64,000 bases of DNA from Ignavibacteriaceae bacterium (GTDB taxonomy: Bacteria > Bacteroidota > Ignavibacteria > Ignavibacteriales > Ignavibacteriaceae): the NCBI GenBank assembly GCA_031292455.1, contig JARLHC010000050.1, forward strand, positions 1 to 64,000, read 5' to 3'. Shown here one piece after another: positions 27,764 to 37,792 of the stretch (position 1 is its first letter; every line of letters starts with the position of its first letter). Under the pieces are notes generated by a model, which did no database searches, was not told the DNA's origin, and worked only from the letters and a program-made list of their open reading frames with translations. Made by a program: the position numbers and the translations under genes.

Positions 27764-28393
27764 TTACAACTCTATCAGTTTATTTTGAATTGCATATTGA
27801 GTCAACTCAACATTGGTTTTGAGATTTAATTTATCAAGTATCCTATTGCGGTATGTATAGACTGTATGAACACTAATACATAGTTCATTTGCTATATCTT
27901 CTGTTGAATGTCCCTGGGCAATCTTACAAAGGATTTCATATTCACGGTCGGATAATTTATTTGAGAGAGGGTGCAAAGGGTTAATATTATCTGCAAGGTT
28001 TTCGGCAAGGGAAGGGCTGATATATTTCTTCCCTTTGATTATTGTTCTAAGAGCAGTAACAAATTCATTCGGAGCGCTTGCTTTTTTAAGATAACCGGAA
28101 GCTCCTGCCTTAAGAGCTCTTATTCCATATTGCTCTTCGCTGTACATACTTAAAATCAATACGGGTAGATCTGCAAATTCCTTCTTTAAATCTTTTAAAG
28201 CTTCAAGTCCGCTTTTGCCGGGCATATTGATATCAAGAACAACAGCATCCCAAACATCATTTTTTAACAAACCGAAAAGTTCATTTGCATCTCCCGCCTC
28301 GCCAGTAACTTTCATATCAGGTTCCTCGGCAAGGATTTGTTTCAGTCCTTCTCTAACTATAGCATGGTCATCTGCGATTAATATTTTTATCAT
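27764..28393 (-). CDS. NarL/LuxR-type response regulator
   Basis: A 209-residue regulator: a receiver with acceptor D54 (VVLDINMPGKSG) and 'ASGYLKKAS', then a GerE/LuxR helix-turn-helix from about 145 (LSDREYEILCKIAQGHSTEDI, 'SVHTVYTYRNRILDKL'). It starts eight bases after its partner kinase gene and shares a transcript with the receiver/ATP-grasp protein. The targets could include the adjacent gdhA genes, but no operator could be assigned. Confidence 0.93.
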   Translation of the reverse strand: MIKILIADDHAIVREGLKQILAEEPDMKVTGEAGDANELFGLLKNDVWDAVVLDINMPGKSGLEALKDLKKEFADLPVLILSMYSEEQYGIRALKAGASGYLKKASAPNEFVTALRTIIKGKKYISPSLAENLADNINPLHPLSNKLSDREYEILCKIAQGHSTEDIANELCISVHTVYTYRNRILDKLNLKTNVELTQYAIQNKLIEL

Positions 28394-28401
28394 TACAGTT
28401 A

Positions 28402-29868
28402 CTATATATTAATTGTTATATTGGTTATAAGAGGAATAACAGCTTTTACAATTGTCCCATTATTCATAGAACTTTTAATTTCAACTGAGCCCCCCAGGAT
28501 CAGAGCTCTTTCCTTCATTCCCAATAAGCCCAAAGATTTGGGATCGCCAATCTGGTTTAATGTAATGCCTTTTCCGTTATCTTTAATTTCTAGTACCAGG
28601 TCGTTATTTACCTCACTGAGACGAATTATTATTTTACTTGCATTAGCATGACGGGCAGTATTAATAATTGATTCTTGGAAGATACGGAATAACGCAGTTG
28701 ATTTTTCCTGGTCAAGGAACAATTCTTCTTTGTGAAGTATGCATTCGCAATCAATTCCTGTCTTATCCATAAAATCCTGCGCTTGCCATTCAATTGCAGG
28801 AATAAGTCCTAGCTGGTCAAGAAGCCCCGGTCGTAATTTTGAAGATATCTTCTGAACAGACTCTATGGAATTATCAATAAGCTTTTCTACTGATTTCAAT
28901 TTTAACTGTATAACTTCATTATCGGAGATTTTATTAGAAAGAAGGCTGATCTGTATTTTTAACACAGTAAGCATTTGTCCAAGCTCATCATGTATCTCAC
29001 GTGAGATTGTTTTCCTTTCTTCTTCTCTTATAGACTGGAGTTTAGATGCAAGATTCCTTAACTGATCTGTTCTTTGTTTAATTTTCTCTTCAAACTCCCT
29101 ACGTTCAGCAATATTGCGGGATATAAAAAGAACGGCTGGGCGTTCATTATAATCAAACATCCTGGAATTTATTTCAGCAGGTATTTTATCAGCATTTTTA
29201 ACAGATAAAGAAGAATTAAATATTGTACTTCTATCTGAATTTAACCTGTCTATGAATTTAAGTATTTCAACTTCTTTATTTTCAAAGATAACATTAAGTG
29301 GATTCTGTTGAAGTAATTCATTCATAGAATAGTTTAACAGCTGGCAGGCTTTTTCATTTACCTCTGCAAAATTGCTTAAAGTTTTTCCATAATTCAGATA
29401 GCAGACGAACATTGCGTCACTAGTATTATTAAAGAGACTTCTGTACTGCCCTTCGCTTTTTATAAGGGCCAATTCATTCTCTTTTTTATCAGTAATATCT
29501 CTTACTATTGAAAGAACAAGGGTTTCATTGGAGCTACTCTTAATAATCGAATTAGAAAATTCGAACCAGACTTTTCTACCATTCCACAGTACAGCCTTTC
29601 TTTCAAGCTGAGGTTTAATCTTATTATTATTGAAATCATCATTGTAGTCTCTAATGATTTCAGCTTGAATATTGGGATGGTATAGAATATGAAACGGCTG
29701 GTTTATTATTTCAGCCTCAGGCTTATCGAGAAGCTTGCAGAAGGAGGGATTGGCGGCAACAATATTTCCTGTGGAATCGGTAATTCTGATTCCGTCAACA
29801 GATTCATGCCAAACAACAGAGAGATCAAATTTAATATTTCCTGATAAGGCAGAGCCGCTAGTATTCAT
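28402..29868 (-). CDS. NarX-like PAS histidine kinase (HisKA_3)
   Basis: A 488-residue soluble sensor kinase with two PAS domains (about 10-130 and 140-260), a coiled linker, the HisKA_3 phosphoacceptor H293 in SREIHDELGQMLTVLK and a compact HATPase ('IFQESIINTARHANAS' and 'LGLLGMKERA'). This build pairs with NarL-type regulators such as the next gene. No membrane helix is seen. It is seven bases downstream of the receiver/ATP-grasp gene, so both could be phosphate donors or acceptors in one circuit. Confidence 0.92.
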   Translation of the reverse strand: MNTSGSALSGNIKFDLSVVWHESVDGIRITDSTGNIVAANPSFCKLLDKPEAEIINQPFHILYHPNIQAEIIRDYNDDFNNNKIKPQLERKAVLWNGRKVWFEFSNSIIKSSSNETLVLSIVRDITDKKENELALIKSEGQYRSLFNNTSDAMFVCYLNYGKTLSNFAEVNEKACQLLNYSMNELLQQNPLNVIFENKEVEILKFIDRLNSDRSTIFNSSLSVKNADKIPAEINSRMFDYNERPAVLFISRNIAERREFEEKIKQRTDQLRNLASKLQSIREEERKTISREIHDELGQMLTVLKIQISLLSNKISDNEVIQLKLKSVEKLIDNSIESVQKISSKLRPGLLDQLGLIPAIEWQAQDFMDKTGIDCECILHKEELFLDQEKSTALFRIFQESIINTARHANASKIIIRLSEVNNDLVLEIKDNGKGITLNQIGDPKSLGLLGMKERALILGGSVEIKSSMNNGTIVKAVIPLITNITINI

Positions 29869-29875
29869 CTTATAA

Positions 29876-32854
29876 TTATTTACACGGTTTTAGAATTATC
29901 CCTTTATTCTGATGCCCGTTAATTCTTACTCCTAATGGTTTATCAAATGCAAGATGCCTTGTATATTTTAATTCACTAACAGCCGGTTGCTGTATCAACC
30001 AATCCCAGTCAACGAATCCAAGATGGTCCAAGGCGTTTACGGTAAAGTATCCCACTTTAAATGAAGTAATATTCTGAAAGAAGTGGGATCCCTGCGAGGG
30101 AGTAACATTGAAATCCTTAAATCCTGATTCAACTATAACATTAGCACCTGAAATCTGATCCCAGGTTACGGGAATTCCAAGCCAATGATCGAGGCTTCCC
30201 CATCTTCCTACCCCGATGAGTATATAGGGCTTTTTCAGAGCTAACAATTCAGTATTAAGCTGGCTAACTTCAAGTGCAACATCATGACTTTTCCCTCGAT
30301 CAAATTTCTGTATATCGACAACGACAATATCATAGATATCATTTACAGCTCCATTACCCAGAACCTGGCTACTCTGGCAAATAATATCTTCCATATTTGC
30401 ATTATCCACTTCCAGTTCTTCGATCTCACGGCTTATTACAAGGGGCCGCATCTGAAGCATAGCAAATTGTTTAGGTTTACCCGCAGGTGCATTCATATTC
30501 ACGGCGAACTCAATTTCAATCGGGGTACCCATTCCCCAGGTTCCGAGCTCAAGAAGGAGGTCGAGGATTTCCGCAAGCTGGAAAGCGTTATGTTTTAATA
30601 TAGGTGCAAAGCTTACCACACGATTTCCTTTCCGTGAAATCCCATCGTACACAGCATCATTTTCAGGAGAATAAGTTGAGCCCACGAGATTCAGAGTCTG
30701 GTCTTTTTCGGCAGTAGAAAGTTCATATTTTACAACGAGTTCTTCAGGTTTATCATCTGATGTATGTTTTAATTTACCATTAAGATTAAGGGCATAAAAA
30801 TACTGCTGGGCATTCTTAATAGTTTCCTTAGTGGAAAAAAACTGGAGTAAATGTTTAGGATATTTTGGACAAAACCTAACGCAATTACCTCCATCTACGA
30901 CAGTTTTGCCCAGTCCTAAAGCTACAAGTGCGATACCGTCAGTCGATTTTTGAGGAGGTACAGGATAGAAATTAAAAGATTTGGCAACTCCTGCGAAATC
31001 AGGGTAGTATCTTTCTTCATGGGGTGATCCAACAAGAAGCTGTATTATTACTGCCATCTTTTCTTCTTCAAGCCTGTATGAAGTAACTTTCATATAATTC
31101 CTGGCAGCTTTGCAAAAAGTTGAAGCATAAACACATTTGATGCATTCCAGCAGCTCCTGCAGGCGGGTATCTATATCGCTGTTATTATTCGGAAGCATAT
31201 ATGTTTCATACACACCAGCGAACGGCTGAAACTGTGAATCTTCAAGGAGACTTGAAGACCTCACAGCGAGGGGTTCTTTTATAATTGCCAGAAAATCCCT
31301 TAGTTTATTTAGTATATCCAGCGGGAAGTGTTGGGCTTCAAGAAACCTTTTGAGAATTACTTTATCTTCCGGTTCATTTAAAGAAATATTTTCAAGGTGA
31401 TTTATTTCCAGAAAATTATTAAAGACATCGGTTGCGATTACAATAGCCGAGGGCACTGTTATTTCAACATATTCAAACCTGTTTCTAATATTATAGTTAT
31501 TTATCAGGTTATTAATAAAGCCAAGGCCTCTTGCTTTACCACCGAGAGATCCTCCTCCCATACGAGCAAAGCTGTTTACCGGATCGAATAGATCTTTATT
31601 AAAATCGCTGATCACTCCCCTCTGCCTGATAGTCTGATAAAATCTAAGTGAACTGATGAGGTCCTGTCTTAATTCTTCACCTGATTTGAAATCAGTAACC
31701 TGACGTGGCCTTAAGCGATAAGCGAGCCAGAACTCAGTTCTAGCTTTTAGCCAGTTAGAGAAATGATTTCTTTCAGCGTGATAAAGGATGCTTTCAACTG
31801 GAACAGATTTTAACTGTTCCTCAAGAGTTATTAAATTGTGGGCACTTCCTACTTCTTTACCATCTGGTGTATAGAATATGAAATCGCCGAACCCAAATCG
31901 TTCCATCATAAAATCTCTTAATTCATGAAGAAGTCGCGGGGAGTTTTTATGAATAAAAGAAGCACCTATCTCATGGGCTTTAGCCTCAAAATCACGGTTA
32001 CTAGACTGCATGAGAATCGGAATATCTTTATGTCTTTCTTTGACAGCAAGAGCAAATTTTAATCCTGCTTCCATATCCCTGATACCATTCTTCCTGAAAT
32101 TAATGTCGGTGATTATACCAAGGACCGATTCTTGGAATTTTTCAAAGCAGTCCCATGCTTCCTCATAATTAGTACACAACAGAATTTTAGGTCTGGCCCT
32201 CATACGGAGGAATTTATGGGTCAGGTTAACACCCTCAGAGATTAGCCGCAGAGACTGGTTAAAGATCTCGGTATATATAATCGGAAGATAAGAGGAATAA
32301 AATTTAATATTATCCTCAACAAGGATTATGGCCTGAACGCCTGTTGATAGGATGTCATAATCGGCATTGAGCTTATCCTCAGCGTATTTAGTAATTGCGA
32401 TAAGAAGCTTATAGTCACCAAGCCAAATAAAAATCCTATCAAATATGGATGTGTCATAATTACTTGTTAATTCTTTTCTTTCTTTATTGTCATAAGCAAG
32501 AAGAATGATTGGAGTGTTAATCCCCTTAGCTTTTATTTTCTGGGCAAGTTTAATGACATGCATATCTTCAATATGCATAGTTGTGATAATCAAATCGAAG
32601 GAAGTTTCATCAAATAGTTCAAGAGCTTCTTCCCCGGTGGTAACATGAGTAATTTCAGGAGCTTGGCTTAAATTTAATATGCGATATTCTTCTCGTACAA
32701 GTTCGTATAACCTTCCATCTTCTTCGAATAGGTAGTTATCATATAAACTTGAGACGAGTAGAATTTCCCTTGTTTTGTGTCGCATTAACTTCTGGAAGTT
32801 ATCGTACCTGTTAACGACAAGAGTTTCAATGTTCAACTGACTAAGTTTATCCAT
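29876..32854 (-). CDS. Tandem receiver-PEP/pyruvate dikinase ATP-grasp protein, copy 2
   Basis: A 992-residue paralog of the protein at 21196-24201, alignable along its full length. The first receiver again lacks its Asp ('LIITTMHIEDM'). The second keeps it (D250, 'GIITDINFRKNG'). The ATP-grasp part shows GGGSLGGKARGLGF, 'PLAVRSSSLLEDSQ', 'VALGLGKTVVDGGN' and 'GTPIEIEFAVN'. The C-terminal 'GRWGSLDHWLGIPVTWDQI' block is also shared with copy 1, and there is no phosphohistidine or barrel domain. It heads an operon with a NarX/NarL pair. Reaction and substrate are unknown. Confidence 0.85.
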   Translation of the reverse strand: MDKLSQLNIETLVVNRYDNFQKLMRHKTREILLVSSLYDNYLFEEDGRLYELVREEYRILNLSQAPEITHVTTGEEALELFDETSFDLIITTMHIEDMHVIKLAQKIKAKGINTPIILLAYDNKERKELTSNYDTSIFDRIFIWLGDYKLLIAITKYAEDKLNADYDILSTGVQAIILVEDNIKFYSSYLPIIYTEIFNQSLRLISEGVNLTHKFLRMRARPKILLCTNYEEAWDCFEKFQESVLGIITDINFRKNGIRDMEAGLKFALAVKERHKDIPILMQSSNRDFEAKAHEIGASFIHKNSPRLLHELRDFMMERFGFGDFIFYTPDGKEVGSAHNLITLEEQLKSVPVESILYHAERNHFSNWLKARTEFWLAYRLRPRQVTDFKSGEELRQDLISSLRFYQTIRQRGVISDFNKDLFDPVNSFARMGGGSLGGKARGLGFINNLINNYNIRNRFEYVEITVPSAIVIATDVFNNFLEINHLENISLNEPEDKVILKRFLEAQHFPLDILNKLRDFLAIIKEPLAVRSSSLLEDSQFQPFAGVYETYMLPNNNSDIDTRLQELLECIKCVYASTFCKAARNYMKVTSYRLEEEKMAVIIQLLVGSPHEERYYPDFAGVAKSFNFYPVPPQKSTDGIALVALGLGKTVVDGGNCVRFCPKYPKHLLQFFSTKETIKNAQQYFYALNLNGKLKHTSDDKPEELVVKYELSTAEKDQTLNLVGSTYSPENDAVYDGISRKGNRVVSFAPILKHNAFQLAEILDLLLELGTWGMGTPIEIEFAVNMNAPAGKPKQFAMLQMRPLVISREIEELEVDNANMEDIICQSSQVLGNGAVNDIYDIVVVDIQKFDRGKSHDVALEVSQLNTELLALKKPYILIGVGRWGSLDHWLGIPVTWDQISGANVIVESGFKDFNVTPSQGSHFFQNITSFKVGYFTVNALDHLGFVDWDWLIQQPAVSELKYTRHLAFDKPLGVRINGHQNKGIILKPCK

Positions 32855-33033
32855 GGACTAAACAAATTATTAAAGAATTTAATTTATAAGATTCTTAAAT
32901 TTTTAATAAAAGTAAAGGATAATGAACCTATTTATTTTCATATACTAAAAACAGTGTGAAAAGGCGTCCGAAAAGTGCACAGAGCTTACTAAATGAAGGG
33001 ATTTCTTGATAAAAAAGGAATGTATTATATAAT

Positions 33034-33061
33034 AAAGGCAGCCACAAAAAGAGCTGCCTTT
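33034..33061 (-). terminator. Terminator-like hairpin after the second GdhA-type gene
   Basis: A 9-bp stem aaaggcagc/gctgccttt, 17 bp beyond the gdhA stop. The T-run on the reverse strand is weak (attatata). Confidence 0.6.
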
Positions 33062-33078
33062 ATAGAAACTGGCACGGA

Positions 33079-34419
33079 TTACACTAATCCCTGATCCATC
33101 ATTGCATCAGCAACTTTAAGGAAGCCAGCAATATTAGCACCGCTTACATAATTACCTGGCGCATCGAATCTTTCAGCAGTTTCCAGGCAAGTATCGTGGA
33201 TCTTTTTCATAATTTCATGAAGCCTGTGGTCAACTTCTTCTTTACCCCATGGAAGGCGCATACTATTCTGTGACATTTCAAGTCCTGATGTGGCTACCCC
33301 TCCAGCGTTGGAAGCTTTTCCGGGGGAGAACAGTATGTTATTATCTCTAAATACCTTATATGCTTCAATAGTAGTTGGCATATTAGCGCCTTCGCATACA
33401 CAGATACAGCCGTTTTTAATCAATTCTTTTGCATCATCTTCAAAGATTTCATTTTGAGTCGCGCAAGGCATTGCTACATCTACCTTAACGCTCCATGCAC
33501 GTTTACCTGGGTAGAAATCGACTTTGAATTTATCGGCATAATCCTTAACATTATCTTTAGCGCTTGCTCTCATCTGAAGCATATATTCGATTTTCTCTCC
33601 TTTGATTCCATTTTTATCATAGATAAAACCATCGGGGCCAGATAAAGTAACAACCTTACCTCCCAGTTGGTCGATCTTTTGAACGGCGCCCCATGCAACG
33701 TTGCCAAAGCCGGATACAGCTACTGTTTTACTGCTAAAATCGTGCCCCTTAGTTTTCAGCATTTCCTGAGCAAAATAAACAGCACCATAGCCAGTAGCTT
33801 CAGGACGGATTAAAGATCCTCCCCAGTTTAAGCCTTTACCTGTTAATACTCCCGTAAATTCATTCTTTAATCTTTTGTACTGGCCAAATAAGTAGCCAAT
33901 TTCCCTTCCACCTACACCAATATCGCCAGCAGGTACATCAGTATCAGGGCCAATATGACGGAACAATTCTGTCATAAAGCTCTGGCAGAATCTCATAACT
34001 TCATTATCACTTTTTCCTTTCGGATCAAAATCAGAACCACCTTTACCGCCTCCCATAGGAAGGGTAGTGAGGCTGTTTTTGAATACCTGTTCAAATGCAA
34101 GAAATTTTAGGATACCGGGTGTAACGGACGGGTGAAATCTTAAACCGCCCTTATAAGGACCGATAGCGCTATTCATTTCAATTCTATAGCCCCGGTTTAT
34201 CTGAATTTCACCCTGATCATCCATCCAAGGGACCCGGAAAGATATCATTCTTTCAGGTTCAACCATTCTTTCCAGAATTTTTGCAGTTTTATATTCCGGA
34301 TGGCGTTCAAGCACTATTTCAAGGGATTCCACTACCTCTTCAACTGCCTGATGAAATTCAGGTTCGCTGGGATTCTGTTTTCGAACTTTTGCTAACAGCT
34401 TATTAATGTACTCGGACAT
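33079..34419 (-). CDS. gdhA: Glutamate dehydrogenase, GdhA type (paralog B)
   Basis: A 446-residue hexameric GdhA-family enzyme with the same blocks as paralog A ('[16 protein letters not shown]', '[16 protein letters not shown]', '[19 protein letters not shown]'). The nucleotide site reads 'VSGFGNVAWGA', the usual GFGNVA form, whereas paralog A has GSGNVA. That change in the cofactor loop may shift coenzyme preference or activity. It lies upstream of the second receiver/ATP-grasp gene, about 220 bp away with a terminator-like hairpin between, so it is probably transcribed separately. Confidence 0.93.
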   Translation of the reverse strand: MSEYINKLLAKVRKQNPSEPEFHQAVEEVVESLEIVLERHPEYKTAKILERMVEPERMISFRVPWMDDQGEIQINRGYRIEMNSAIGPYKGGLRFHPSVTPGILKFLAFEQVFKNSLTTLPMGGGKGGSDFDPKGKSDNEVMRFCQSFMTELFRHIGPDTDVPAGDIGVGGREIGYLFGQYKRLKNEFTGVLTGKGLNWGGSLIRPEATGYGAVYFAQEMLKTKGHDFSSKTVAVSGFGNVAWGAVQKIDQLGGKVVTLSGPDGFIYDKNGIKGEKIEYMLQMRASAKDNVKDYADKFKVDFYPGKRAWSVKVDVAMPCATQNEIFEDDAKELIKNGCICVCEGANMPTTIEAYKVFRDNNILFSPGKASNAGGVATSGLEMSQNSMRLPWGKEEVDHRLHEIMKKIHDTCLETAERFDAPGNYVSGANIAGFLKVADAMMDQGLV

Positions 34420-34634
34420 AAAAACCTCATTTAAATTTTGTTATATAAAATCTTTAATTGGATAAATCTAAGGAGAAGAGAAAATAGGGTATGCATATCT
34501 AAATTAGTCTCATCACCCTTATAAATATTAATTACAACATTAAAATTAGTAATTATATTAATGAAAACCCTAAATTAAGGGGGAAGAAATATGTGAAATC
34601 AGGTGTTATTTAATTAAAAAAGATAATAAACAGA

Positions 34635-36062
34635 CTAAATTATAGGAAGGATAACGGAGAATTTAGTTTCTTTTCCGGGGACTGAAGTGACAGTAAGGTC
34701 AGCATCATGCCATTCGCAAATTGCTTTGACTACAGAGAGACCAAGGCCGACACCCCCAGTTTTTCTGCTTCTTGAGGATTCAACTCTATAGAACCTATCA
34801 AATATTTTCGGGATTGATTCATTAGGTATCCCATCTCCGTAATTGAGTATAGTTACTTTTACTTTATCATCATTCCAGATCTCTGAAATTATAATTACGG
34901 ATTTGTTTTCTTCTCCATATTTAAGAGCGTTATCAATAAGATTCGAAAATGCTTGGATCATCAGTTCCCGATCTATTAAGACGTAACAATGAGTAGTTGA
35001 ATTGACGATAATCCTGATATTTTTTTCCTGTCCGAGTGTTTTGAAATTCTGACCAAGATGGAAGAGGAAGTCATCGATATCGATCTCAGTTTTTTTCAAG
35101 CTAACAAGATTATTGTCTATCTTTGAAATAAAGAAGAGGTTATCGACAATTTTTATTAATCTTAAAGTTTCCTCGTAGCAGCTATTGATGACCTCGACGT
35201 ATTGTTCAGGTGTTTTTTTAGATTTAAGAGCAAGTTCAGTTTCTCCTCTCAGGATAGTCAGCGGAGTTTTGAGTTCGTGTGCAGCTGAAATAGAGAACTG
35301 ATTCATATAATCGATTGAAACTTTAATTCTTCTTATCATCTCATTCATTTTCCTGACGAGTCTTCCGTATTCATCGTTAAACTCCTCGCCTTCTATTCTT
35401 TCATACATATTCTGAGCAGTGATCTCTTCTGTCTTTTTTATAATTGCATCAATTCTTGAAAGTGATTTCTGTGAAATCAAAGCTCCACCAATAATTGAGA
35501 TAATTAAAAACAAAGGAGCTAATATTTTATAGGACTCGGCAACACTACCCAAAGTTTCGATAATATGTTCTTTTGGAAAAGCTACTACTACTTTATATCT
35601 GCTATTATTCAATTGAACGGCTCGTATAGCTCTTTTTGAGAGGGTTGAATCACGGAAGTCAAATATATTATATTCATCAGTTTTATCAGGGAAGGATAAT
35701 TTGTGTTCATACAAACTGGCAGATTTAAATATAATTTTATTTCTTAAATTGATCTGGATATAATTATTTCTTCTGTCAAAAGCTACTTCATCGAATATCT
35801 CATCCCAGACAAGATCTTCGGGGGCATTATAAATGGAGTCAGGGACGAATTCATCAAAATCGACTTTCTTTTCGGAAACGATTCTCATAATAGCGGTAGC
35901 CTGCTTGGTAAGAGAGACATCAAGATTTTTGATTAGCGTATTATAGAGTTGATAATAAATAAGTCCGCCGAGCAGAAGTTCAAGGAGAAAAAATATAAAA
36001 GAATACCACAGAGTAGTTTTAAAGCGAGTAGTATTTATGAAGAGCTTTATTTTCTGCAACAT
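34635..36062 (-). CDS. OmpR-type partner sensor histidine kinase with HAMP
   Basis: A 475-residue membrane kinase: helix 1 (about 17-40), periplasmic sensor (40-175), helix 2 (about 178-198), HAMP (200-252), HisKA with H262 in SAAHELKTPLTILRGE, and HATPase ('FSNLIDNALKYG', 'DGIPNESIPKIFDRFYR', 'GVGLGLSVV'). The architecture is that of CusS/EnvZ-like kinases for metals or envelope stress; no ligand can be named. It follows its regulator with an 18-base gap. Confidence 0.93.
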   Translation of the reverse strand: MLQKIKLFINTTRFKTTLWYSFIFFLLELLLGGLIYYQLYNTLIKNLDVSLTKQATAIMRIVSEKKVDFDEFVPDSIYNAPEDLVWDEIFDEVAFDRRNNYIQINLRNKIIFKSASLYEHKLSFPDKTDEYNIFDFRDSTLSKRAIRAVQLNNSRYKVVVAFPKEHIIETLGSVAESYKILAPLFLIISIIGGALISQKSLSRIDAIIKKTEEITAQNMYERIEGEEFNDEYGRLVRKMNEMIRRIKVSIDYMNQFSISAAHELKTPLTILRGETELALKSKKTPEQYVEVINSCYEETLRLIKIVDNLFFISKIDNNLVSLKKTEIDIDDFLFHLGQNFKTLGQEKNIRIIVNSTTHCYVLIDRELMIQAFSNLIDNALKYGEENKSVIIISEIWNDDKVKVTILNYGDGIPNESIPKIFDRFYRVESSRSRKTGGVGLGLSVVKAICEWHDADLTVTSVPGKETKFSVILPII

Positions 36063-36080
36063 AACCGGGAACTAACATGC

Positions 36081-36758
36081 TTAATCATCTTTCATCATAT
36101 AACCGGCGCCTCTTATGGTTTGAATCAGAGGTTTACTGGAATCACAATTTATCTTGGATCTGAGTTTATTAATATAGACATCTATGATATTAGTCTCAGT
36201 ATCGAAGTGATAATCATAAACATGCTCAACAAGTTTAGTGCGGGAAACCACCCTGTTTTTATTTCGCATGAGATATTCTAGAATAGAATATTCTTTAGGA
36301 GTTAAAATAATTTCTTTATCCTTTATCTTAACATTGTGAGACTGCAGATCAAGGATAAGATCCCCAATTTTTAAACCAATTGATTTATTTTGTTCTTTTC
36401 TTCTTAATAAAGCACGGATTCTTGCGAGTAGTTCTTCAAATGCAAATGGTTTTGTTAGATAATCGTCGGCTCCGGAATCCAAACCTATAATTTTATCCTG
36501 AATAGTTTCCTTAACAGTTAAAAGGAGAATCGGAGTTGTAATTTCTTTTTTTCTTAATTCCCTTGTAACCGTTATTCCATCTATATAGGGAAGCATAACA
36601 TCCAGGACAATCAAGTCATATTCCTCCTTAGAGGCAAGTTCAAAGCCATCCCTGCCATTGAGGGCTACATCAACAGCATAAAACTCCTCTTCCAACCCCT
36701 TTTTAATGAAATTGGCTACTTTTTTCTCATCTTCAATTATAAGAATTCTCATGCTCAT
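36081..36758 (-). CDS. OmpR/PhoB-type response regulator
   Basis: A 225-residue regulator: a receiver (D53 acceptor in VLDVMLPYIDG, 'YLTKPFAFEEL') and a winged-helix DNA-binding domain (about 130-222, 'LTPKEYSILEYLM' and 'VDVYINKLRSKI'). The first methionine is at 36758, and Met3 (36752) is an equally good start. Co-transcribed with the kinase gene. It resembles CusR/CopR-type regulators. The target may be the lysine-rich secreted peptide upstream, but this is only proximity. Confidence 0.94.
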   Translation of the reverse strand: MSMRILIIEDEKKVANFIKKGLEEEFYAVDVALNGRDGFELASKEEYDLIVLDVMLPYIDGITVTRELRKKEITTPILLLTVKETIQDKIIGLDSGADDYLTKPFAFEELLARIRALLRRKEQNKSIGLKIGDLILDLQSHNVKIKDKEIILTPKEYSILEYLMRNKNRVVSRTKLVEHVYDYHFDTETNIIDVYINKLRSKINCDSSKPLIQTIRGAGYMMKDD

Positions 36759-36764
36759 AATTTA

Positions 36765-36800
36765 ATAAAAAAAAAGGAGAGTTATGAAAAACTCTCCTTT
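36765..36800 (-). terminator. Rho-independent terminator of the lysine-rich peptide gene
   Basis: A 10-bp stem aaggagagtt/aactctcctt with a 6-nt loop, followed on the reverse strand by a run of T's (complement of the A-run at 36767-36775). Confidence 0.85.
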
Positions 36801-36823
36801 TAAGCTTAGCTTAAGAAATTAAT

Positions 36824-37129
36824 TTAATTCTTTTCAGGTGCTTTTTCTTCAGTTTTAATCTTTTTAGATGCTTTGGTGGTCTTCACCTTTTTGCCATCTT
36901 TCTCTGGGGTCTTAACATCTTTTTTCTCAACATTTTTATCGGCCTGAATAAATTTCTCTTTACTTGAAACTTTCTTCATACCAGGTTTTTTCTCTGTCTT
37001 AGGAGCTTTTGGATCGGTTATTTGCTCTTTTTTATCAACTTTTTTAGTATCGTTTTGAGCATAGACATTAAAAGTAATGCTAAGTACGAAAGCAGTAAGA
37101 ACTGCCGCAGTAAGAATACGAATCTTCAT
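36824..37129 (-). CDS. Secreted lysine-rich small protein
   Basis: A 101-residue protein with a clear signal peptide (residues 1-24, cleavage after 'VYA'). The mature part is almost only Lys, Glu, Asp, Thr and Pro, with short 'KK' and 'EKK' repeats and no cysteine or aromatic core, so it is probably unfolded. It matches no family I know. The gene ends in its own terminator and lies just upstream of the OmpR-type pair, whose signal or target it may be. Such polyampholytic peptides can bind metals, acids or envelope polymers. Confidence 0.75.
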   Translation of the reverse strand: MKIRILTAAVLTAFVLSITFNVYAQNDTKKVDKKEQITDPKAPKTEKKPGMKKVSSKEKFIQADKNVEKKDVKTPEKDGKKVKTTKASKKIKTEEKAPEKN

Positions 37130-37360
37130 TTTTTGTCCTTTATTTTATTTGAATTTGTTAAATACTTGATAAATGTGTGGAGAAAAAATAGGTGAACACT
37201 ATTAAGTAATCCTTAACTATAGATTAAATAAACTTAATGATTGTAATAGCTTAATAATGAAAAAGGTTGATATAACTCAATTTGCTTACAGATAAAGTTA
37301 TTTAATTTTTGTATATAGAATGATGAAAGTTTAGGTTTAATCAATAACTTAGGAGAAATT

Positions 37361-37789
37361 ATGCCCATAAGAAAAGCCAGTGCTGTCTGGAAAGGGAACT
37401 TAAAAGACGGTAGCGGAAATATCAATACCGAATCCGGAACATTAAAGAATACAGCTTTCAATTTTGTATCCCGTTTTGAAACTGGAAATCAAACAAATCC
37501 TGAAGAATTATTAGGTGCAGCACATTCAGCCTGCTTTTCAATGGCTCTTGCAAACTCTTTAGCAAGCGCTGGTTTTAAAGTTAATTCAGTTAGTACAGAA
37601 GATAAGGTCCATATTGAGAAGCTTGAGTCCGGCTTTACTATAACAAAGATTGAAATGAATTCTGAGGCAGATGTCGAAGGAATTGATAATGCTACTTTTC
37701 AGAGGCATGCTAATGAAACTAAAACAGGTTGCCCCGTATCCAAAGCGTTAAATGTAAAAGAAATCATTCTAAATGCGAAACTGAAATAA
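37361..37789 (+). CDS. osmC: OsmC/Ohr-family peroxiredoxin
   Basis: A 142-residue thiol peroxidase that reduces organic and hydrogen peroxides. Both catalytic cysteines are visible: 'AAHSACFSMALAN' and 'ETKTGCPVSKAL' near the end. The N-terminal 'KASAVWKGNLKDGSGNI' is typical of the OsmC subgroup. It has a good aggag site six bases before ATG 37361, and is convergent with murI with only three bases between the stops. Confidence 0.93.
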   Translation: MPIRKASAVWKGNLKDGSGNINTESGTLKNTAFNFVSRFETGNQTNPEELLGAAHSACFSMALANSLASAGFKVNSVSTEDKVHIEKLESGFTITKIEMNSEADVEGIDNATFQRHANETKTGCPVSKALNVKEIILNAKLK

Positions 37790-37792
37790 GCA

